A DNA stretch of 64,000 nt from Halobacteriovoraceae bacterium (GTDB lineage Bacteria > Bdellovibrionota > Bacteriovoracia > Bacteriovoracales > Bacteriovoracaceae): contig PASP01000016.1 in the NCBI GenBank assembly GCA_002712005.1, positions 1-64,000 of the forward strand, read 5' to 3'. The position numbers were made by a program, and so were the translations under genes. The notes under the pieces were generated by a model, which worked only from the letters and a program-made list of their open reading frames with translations, was not told the DNA's origin and did no database searches. Of the stretch, positions 59,201 through 64,000 are shown one piece after another. Within the stretch, counting starts at the first letter, position 1; each line of letters begins with the position of its first letter.

Positions 59201-60802
59201 TTAGGCTTCTGCTGTGCGGCTACGTCCACTGCCCCCGCGACGACGTCTTCTTGGAGCTCCAGAGCGTTGACCTCTTGAGTCACTTCCATCACGAGAATCT
59301 CTTCTTCCACCAGAGTCTCTAGATTGACCTCTTCTACCTGAACGAGAGCTTCTCTCACCAGAGTCAGAACCTTGACCTCCACGTCTTGAACGCGAACGTC
59401 CACCGCCGTTTCTGCGAGATGAAGAACCTCCACGATTTCCACGCCTTTCAGGACGAGAACTTGCCGGTGTAATTTTTAGACCCTCTTCGATCAAACGGAA
59501 CTCTCTGTTAAAGCGTGAGCTAAAGAGAATCTTCAGAATTTCTTCCTTACTTAGATCTTCAAAGAAGTTTTCAAAAATGCCGTAACTATCATCAACATTA
59601 AATTGTTTTTCTAAAGTCTGGACGGCCTCTTTAAGCTTTTCCATCTTCTCAAGATCACCTTCAACTTTAATCTTTTTAATCTCAGATGGAGTGGGAAGAA
59701 GGTACTCTTTAAGAACTTGATTTGTAGTTCTCTCTACTTTCTTAATCTCATAACGAGCATTAGGAGAAACAAATGTAATGGCCGTTCCGTGCTCACCTGC
59801 ACGTCCAGTTCTCCCGATACGGTGAACATAAGACTCTGTTTGTCTAGGAAAGCCCATATTAAAGACATGGCTAACATGACTTACATCAATTCCTCTAGCT
59901 GCGATATCGGTACATACGAGAAATCTAATTTTCTTATCTTTGAAGCGCTTCATGGCAAAGTCTCTTTGTGCTTGAGACAGGTCACCGTGGAGAGCTAGTG
60001 CCGAAAGTCCACTATCCATAAGATGATCAGCAACGGTACGAGACTCGTGTCTCGTTTCGCAGAAAATAATACCGTAGGCATCTTTATTTGCTTCAATAAT
60101 AACTCTTAGACCTTTTTGAAAGTCTTTACGATTAAGCATGCAATAGTACTGATCAATATTATCATTTGTTAAATTTTGTTTTTTAACCTTAAGAAATTGA
60201 GGATCTTGAAACTCATATTTAACTAAGTCTGAAATGGCCTTTGGCATAGTTGCAGAGAACATCCAAATCTTTCTTTGCTCAGGTAATTCAGTAATAATGC
60301 GTTTAACATCATCAAGAAATCCCATATTCAACATTTCATCAGCTTCATCAAGAATGAGGTTTTTACAATCTTCTAATTTGAGAACACCCCTATCAATAAG
60401 ATCAATCACTCTTCCCGGAGTTCCTACCACGATCTGAGTTCCCTTCTTCTTTAGCTGAGAAATTTGACGATCATAAGGTACTCCCCCATAAACTGTCATG
60501 GCCTTAACTTCGTTAAACTTAGAAACATTTTCAAGTTCTGTGTAAACCTGAGCTGCGAGTTCACGAGTAGGTGCAATAACAATTGCCTGAACTGATTTTG
60601 CTTTAGTATTGAGCTCTTGAAGAAGCGGTAGAAGAAAAGCTAGAGTCTTTCCTGTCCCTGTCTGTGCTTGTCCCACAAAGTCACCTTTGTGATCCAATAA
60701 CATAGGAATGGCCTGAGCTTGAATTTCAGTTGGGTTTTCAAAACCAAGTTTTTGAATTCCCTTTAATAAATTATCTTTTAATTGAAAGCTTTCGAATGAC
60801 AC
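59201..60802 (-). CDS. DEAD-box RNA helicase with RGG-rich tail (DeaD/CsdA-like)
   Basis: The 533-residue product has FQLKDNLLKGIQKLGFENPT (Q motif), AQTGTGKT, PTRELAAQ, LDEADEMLNMGF, FSATMP and HRIGRTGRAG in order. A DbpA/CsdA-like spacer follows, then a tail rich in Arg, Gly and Ser (RGNRGGSSSRRNGGG-like). This resembles CsdA-type helicases used in ribosome assembly and cold growth. GTG 60802 with AGGAG 5 bases upstream is the best start; the longer frame from 60835 has no ribosome site. It is paired in theme with the helicase-KhpB fusion at 43308. Confidence 0.93.
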   Translation of the reverse strand: MSFESFQLKDNLLKGIQKLGFENPTEIQAQAIPMLLDHKGDFVGQAQTGTGKTLAFLLPLLQELNTKAKSVQAIVIAPTRELAAQVYTELENVSKFNEVKAMTVYGGVPYDRQISQLKKKGTQIVVGTPGRVIDLIDRGVLKLEDCKNLILDEADEMLNMGFLDDVKRIITELPEQRKIWMFSATMPKAISDLVKYEFQDPQFLKVKKQNLTNDNIDQYYCMLNRKDFQKGLRVIIEANKDAYGIIFCETRHESRTVADHLMDSGLSALALHGDLSQAQRDFAMKRFKDKKIRFLVCTDIAARGIDVSHVSHVFNMGFPRQTESYVHRIGRTGRAGEHGTAITFVSPNARYEIKKVERTTNQVLKEYLLPTPSEIKKIKVEGDLEKMEKLKEAVQTLEKQFNVDDSYGIFENFFEDLSKEEILKILFSSRFNREFRLIEEGLKITPASSRPERRGNRGGSSSRRNGGGRSRSRRGGQGSDSGERSSRSGRRGQSRDSGGRRDSRDGSDSRGQRSGAPRRRRRGGSGRSRTAEA

Positions 60803-60975
60803 GTTAACTCCTATGAATTCCATCGCTTCCCACAATTTCGTTCATGGGGCTATAAATAATTACAATTCCTTAAAAGCCCATACTAGGCTTTTTTCTAACC
60901 AAATAGGGAATTTCTTCTCTAAACAGGTTAAAATTACATACCCAACACTATTCAAAACTAAATAAAATCCGAATT

Positions 60976-61506
60976 TTAAAGGTGATTACAGGGAACTGGA
61001 TAAGTATTGTGTTCCCCTTCTGACTCTAAGGAATATAGTTGATAAGTACTCAGGCAGAAATAACCTCTACCTGCAGTGGTTAGCGCCTTTTTACAGATAT
61101 TAGGATAAGTTGAAAAGCTTTTTTGCTTTTTAAGCGAAAAAAGCTTGTAAGCACTTTCACAATAATGACCCGTATCCACGCTAAGTATGGCGTCTGAACA
61201 AAGAATCGGATAGGAGTTGAATTCTTCCTCAGTGATAAGGTTTCGATATTTATAAGGTTTTATACAATAGAAGCCCCATTGAGCATCATTAGAGACCTCT
61301 TCACATCTTTTGGGATAAGTATTTCGAGTATCGCTATTGGAAATAAAAGTGAGCTCATAAGAGTCACTACAATAGAAATGAAGAGGACTCTCCTTAACTT
61401 CGCCTAAACCAATTGAAGATAGGCTGAATCCTTCTTCTTGGGCCATCCTCACAGAAGAGAAGAGAACCACGATTAAGATTCCAATATGATAGATATATCG
61501 ATTCAT
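60976..61506 (-). CDS. Small secreted protein built of four Cys-containing ~35-residue repeats
   Basis: The 176-residue product has a signal peptide (IGILIVVLFSSVRMA) and then four tandem repeats of about 35 residues. Each starts with an aromatic-Cys pair (FYCSDSY, FYCIKPY, HYCESAY, YFCLSTY) and ends with a YP..C element (NTYPKRC, NSYPILC, STYPNIC, NTYPVPC). Eight Cys imply one disulfide per repeat or linked repeats in the periplasm. I do not recognise the repeat. It is probably a separate gene between the helicase and the efflux operon. Confidence 0.72.
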   Translation of the reverse strand: MNRYIYHIGILIVVLFSSVRMAQEEGFSLSSIGLGEVKESPLHFYCSDSYELTFISNSDTRNTYPKRCEEVSNDAQWGFYCIKPYKYRNLITEEEFNSYPILCSDAILSVDTGHYCESAYKLFSLKKQKSFSTYPNICKKALTTAGRGYFCLSTYQLYSLESEGEHNTYPVPCNHL

Positions 61507-61581
61507 AAGCTCTTTCTAACTCCACAAAAATATCTATTCAAGTCAATTTTCTTTATCGACACCTTTCTACAGAGTAGCCTC

Positions 61582-62946
61582 TTAAAGCTGAGAGCTTATC
61601 AAATTATCATTTAAACTTAGCCACTGAATCATCGTTTTTGCATATTGAACTTCGTAAGAGTTAAGCTCAGTTCGTGAAGTTGCATAATCACTAACGGTAT
61701 CAATTAAGGTTTCAAGATCAATTCTACCAATCTTATAGCGTCTCTTCTCTTGCTCTAAGATTGTCTTCGTTACTTTGATCTTTTTACGGCCAATTTCAAC
61801 TCTCATTTTTAAAGTCTCAATCTTATTTCTTAAATCATTGCTCTCATTTCTATAAGTAATGAGGGCCTTTCTCTTTGTCATTTCCGCCTTATACTTTTCA
61901 ACTCCAAGTGAAGCAGTCGTCGCCTCTTGTTGATCATCAAAAAGAGGAATATCAAGTTTAACCCCAATAACCGCTTCATTTCTATTTGCGGTAGCATTAT
62001 ATCGCTCGGACTCATCCCTGTTAAAACCAGCTACAATATTTAGATTAGGATTATTCGCCCTTTTAGCTAATGTATATTCTTTATCTTTGATGGATTCAGT
62101 CATTTGAGCAATCAGATAATTTCTTGTTTCATCTCCTTGAATCGTTTTGCTTTTTGAAAAGAGTTGCTCTAAAACTCGTACGATATCTCCTTGATCAGCA
62201 GGGAGAATATCAGAAAAAGCATTTCCTGTGAGTGTCTGAATATTCTTCTTCATTTCAGTAAAGTTTCTTTGTTCGTCGAGATAGTTTTCCTGCCTCTCTA
62301 GAACTAATAATTCACCTCTAGCGAGATCTGTATCCGTTGCAACTCTAGAGCTATGACGACTCTTTATATTCTTCTCTAATTTTCGGGCTTCATCATAAAT
62401 CGTTTTAGCTAAATTCATACTCTGATAAGCTTGCTTAAAATCGAGGAAGACCGATATCCCCTCCTCTAAGTAAGTCTCGTAGTTTTCTTGCACTTGCAGC
62501 AATGTTGATTCTTTCTCAGCTTCTAGAGCACTCGCCTGTAAACGAACATCTCTACCAAAAGCATTATTTAATATAGATTGCTCTACTCGAAGTTGCGTTA
62601 AATTTACATTCGTACCAATCTGCTTAGATTTCATATAACTGGCCGATACACTCGTTCCTGTTTTTACAAAATCCTTACTTACTGTTGTACTAAAATCAGA
62701 CGTATTTCCTGCATCCGAAGTATATCCATTTTCCTTTTGAAGACTCAAAAGAAGTTGTGAATTAGGAAGTCCCTTTTCAACAATATATTGAGCATTCTTT
62801 TCATCGGCAAAAATAGATTTATATTCTGGATCATGTTTCTTTAATAATTCTATAAAGCCAGGAATATTAAGTTCTTTTGCTAAAGTTCCCTTTGAAATGA
62901 GGGTGGCCCCTACTAAGCTAACGAAAAGATTCAAATAAATTCTCAT
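61582..62946 (-). CDS. TolC-family outer-membrane efflux factor
   Basis: The 454-residue product has an N-terminal signal peptide and the OEP architecture of two alternating coiled-coil/strand repeats. Examples are QVQENYETYLEEGISVFLDF, YDEARKLEKNIKSRHSS with RVATDTDLARGELLVLE, and YRNESNDLRNKIETLKMRVE followed by RRYKIGRIDLETLIDTV. The RYKIGR..L..LID motif near the C-terminus is typical. It forms the outer-membrane/periplasmic tunnel for the RND pump encoded upstream in the same operon; the genes overlap by 4 bases. Confidence 0.85.
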   Translation of the reverse strand: MRIYLNLFVSLVGATLISKGTLAKELNIPGFIELLKKHDPEYKSIFADEKNAQYIVEKGLPNSQLLLSLQKENGYTSDAGNTSDFSTTVSKDFVKTGTSVSASYMKSKQIGTNVNLTQLRVEQSILNNAFGRDVRLQASALEAEKESTLLQVQENYETYLEEGISVFLDFKQAYQSMNLAKTIYDEARKLEKNIKSRHSSRVATDTDLARGELLVLERQENYLDEQRNFTEMKKNIQTLTGNAFSDILPADQGDIVRVLEQLFSKSKTIQGDETRNYLIAQMTESIKDKEYTLAKRANNPNLNIVAGFNRDESERYNATANRNEAVIGVKLDIPLFDDQQEATTASLGVEKYKAEMTKRKALITYRNESNDLRNKIETLKMRVEIGRKKIKVTKTILEQEKRRYKIGRIDLETLIDTVSDYATSRTELNSYEVQYAKTMIQWLSLNDNLISSQL

Positions 62947-64000
62947 GAATCAGCTCCTTTAAGTTTTATTCCTGCATAAAAGCTGTAGATACAAGGGACT
63001 AGGATGAGAGTAATAAACATCCCAAAGAGAAGTCCCCAACACATGGCGAGCATCATTTCGGCCAACATAGAATCATAACCTCCAACTCCATAGGCCGTAG
63101 GAAAAAGACCAGCGACAGTTGTAAAGGTCGTAATAAAAATGGCTCTTAACCGAGTCGAGGAGACTTTTGCTATTTGATAAAGCATATTATCTCGACTTGT
63201 GATTTTCTCATTGAGTTTATCGATCAAGACGATGGAGTCATTGATCACCACTCCAATCATACCAAGAGTTCCCACAACAGAGAAAAATCCATACTGTTGC
63301 ATTCCATGAAAATAGAAGGCCAAAACTGATCCTACGACTCCAAATGGAATAATGGCTCCAATAAGTAGGGGTGTCCATAAACTATCATAGAGAAAAATGA
63401 GTAAGAGATAAATAAGACCTACTACCATTAAAATAGAAACCGAGAAGTCCGACTGCGATTCTCTTGAGTCTTTAACTTCACCAACAAAATTAAGATGAGT
63501 TGTGGGTTTACCTTTTAATATTTCTGGGAAAAAGCGCTCTTCGATTTTTTGGGCCATCTCTAAAGGAGTAATGAGTAGCCCCCTCTTAATCGAAGCATAG
63601 ACAAGTGTCGTTCTCTTAAAATTTACTCTTTGAATATTTGCATCTTTATTGCCTTCTTCTACGTCCACAAGCTGTCGGATAGGAACGAGATACCCATCTT
63701 CATTTCCAACCGTAAGATTTAAAATCTTTTCAAGGGAGTCTTTATTCTCCGTTCTTCCCGTTAGGCGAACATCGACCTCTTCTTCTCCTTTATTTAAGGT
63801 ATAAAGAATACTTCCCTCTATGTAGGCCCTCAAAGTAGAGGCGAGCTGGGAGTAACTCACATTTAAACGGCTCGTTTCTGCTTTATTAATGGTTAAACGG
63901 AATTCATTTTTTTGAACAGGCTTTTCAATTTCAATATCTACGATTTGCCCATCCGATTCGAGCTTAGCAACGAGATCTTTTACAGCCTGAGCTCTTCTTT
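62943..64000 (-). CDS. RND-family efflux transporter, C-terminal part; 5' end cut by window edge
   Basis: The frame is open to the last base, so only the C-terminal ~352 residues are present and the apparent internal GTG start at 63860 is not real. Features: part of the periplasmic PC subdomain (AETSRLNVSYSQLA, VRLTGRTENKDSLE), then transmembrane helices 8-12 with VGLIYLLLIFLYDSLW, IIPFGVVGSVLAF, GTLGMIGVVINDSIVLIDKLNE and FITTFTTVAGLFPTAYG. This is the HAE1/HME-type AcrB fold. It pumps substrates by proton force to the TolC-like partner, encoded with a 4-base overlap. Confidence 0.92.
   Translation of the reverse strand, partial: RRAQAVKDLVAKLESDGQIVDIEIEKPVQKNEFRLTINKAETSRLNVSYSQLASTLRAYIEGSILYTLNKGEEEVDVRLTGRTENKDSLEKILNLTVGNEDGYLVPIRQLVDVEEGNKDANIQRVNFKRTTLVYASIKRGLLITPLEMAQKIEERFFPEILKGKPTTHLNFVGEVKDSRESQSDFSVSILMVVGLIYLLLIFLYDSLWTPLLIGAIIPFGVVGSVLAFYFHGMQQYGFFSVVGTLGMIGVVINDSIVLIDKLNEKITSRDNMLYQIAKVSSTRLRAIFITTFTTVAGLFPTAYGVGGYDSMLAEMMLAMCWGLLFGMFITLILVPCIYSFYAGIKLKGADS

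Noticed and set aside
59164-59442. 92-residue Val/Glu-rich minus-strand frame
   Set aside because: It is the out-of-frame reading of the repetitive Arg/Gly-coding tail of the DEAD-box helicase gene.
63858-63860. GTG at 63860 as the start of the RND transporter
   Set aside because: The same frame continues with RND-like sequence to the right edge, so the gene is cut by the window and this is an internal Val codon.
1-64000. tRNA, rRNA, CRISPR, insertion sequence or prophage
   Set aside because: I looked in all gaps above about 100 bases and saw no cloverleaf, spaced repeat array, transposase or terminal inverted repeats with target duplication.

Overview
The window looks like a chromosomal segment of a Gram-negative, predatory-type bacterium of the Bdellovibrionota (Bacteriovorax/Halobacteriovorax-like). 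That is an inference from the AT-rich composition, the many lipoproteins, outer-membrane barrels and pilin- or fibre-like surface proteins, the CarD-like regulator, and the mix of families; no rRNA or other marker gene is present to prove it. I saw no tRNA, rRNA, CRISPR array, insertion sequence or prophage. Genes are dense on both strands, often overlapping by 4 bases.

Layout. 1-3.9 kb: a fibre-like lipoprotein running off the left edge, an outer-membrane protein, a methyltransferase-like protein and a 0.5 kb gap with a possible gene remnant. 4.2-7.9 kb: a tight five-gene operon (thpR, DUF938 methyltransferase, ceramidase-like membrane hydrolase, MscS channel, m5C RNA methyltransferase). 8-10.1 kb: a lone PaaZ-type ALDH/MaoC fusion. 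10.1-13.3 kb: two small secreted proteins and a patatin phospholipase with a barrel-like C-terminus. 13.5-17.9 kb: a zincin/ATP-grasp pair, a CarD-like regulator with no ordinary start codon, tcdA and a TatD hydrolase. 18-24.8 kb: a DsbA-fold protein without CXXC, a TMTC-like membrane protein with TPRs, and a pilin-fibre fusion.

24.7-39.7 kb is the most unusual part. Three radical SAM proteins with N-terminal twitch (auxiliary Fe-S) domains, a stand-alone PqqD-like protein, two S24/S26-peptidase-like proteins, a DegT-type aminotransferase, two GT4 glycosyltransferases, a NodU/TobZ-type carbamoyltransferase, a nucleotidyltransferase-like protein, a protein of unknown family, an ABC-2 exporter (Wzm/Wzt type) and a free S74 chaperone/autoprotease domain lie together. 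I read this as a candidate undescribed pathway that makes and exports a radical-modified, carbamoylated, aminosugar-containing glycan or glycopeptide. No single known cluster explains it.

39.7-43 kb: a secreted Ppx/GppA homologue, a PlsC-like acyltransferase and an FMN glutamate-synthase-family protein. 43.3-46.5 kb: a DEAD-box helicase fused to a complete Jag/KhpB-like module (Jag-N, KH, R3H), a cold-shock protein with a long leader, and TrmK. 46.5-55.6 kb: a LysM lytic transglycosylase, a large unknown secreted protein, metG, a TrmH methyltransferase, a stress protein, elbB and a pirin. 55.8-61 kb: a hybrid-type histidine kinase with a dead receiver, oxyR behind dps, a second DEAD-box helicase with an RGG-type tail, and a small secreted protein made of four Cys repeats. 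61.6-64 kb: a TolC-like outer-membrane factor and an RND pump cut by the right edge.
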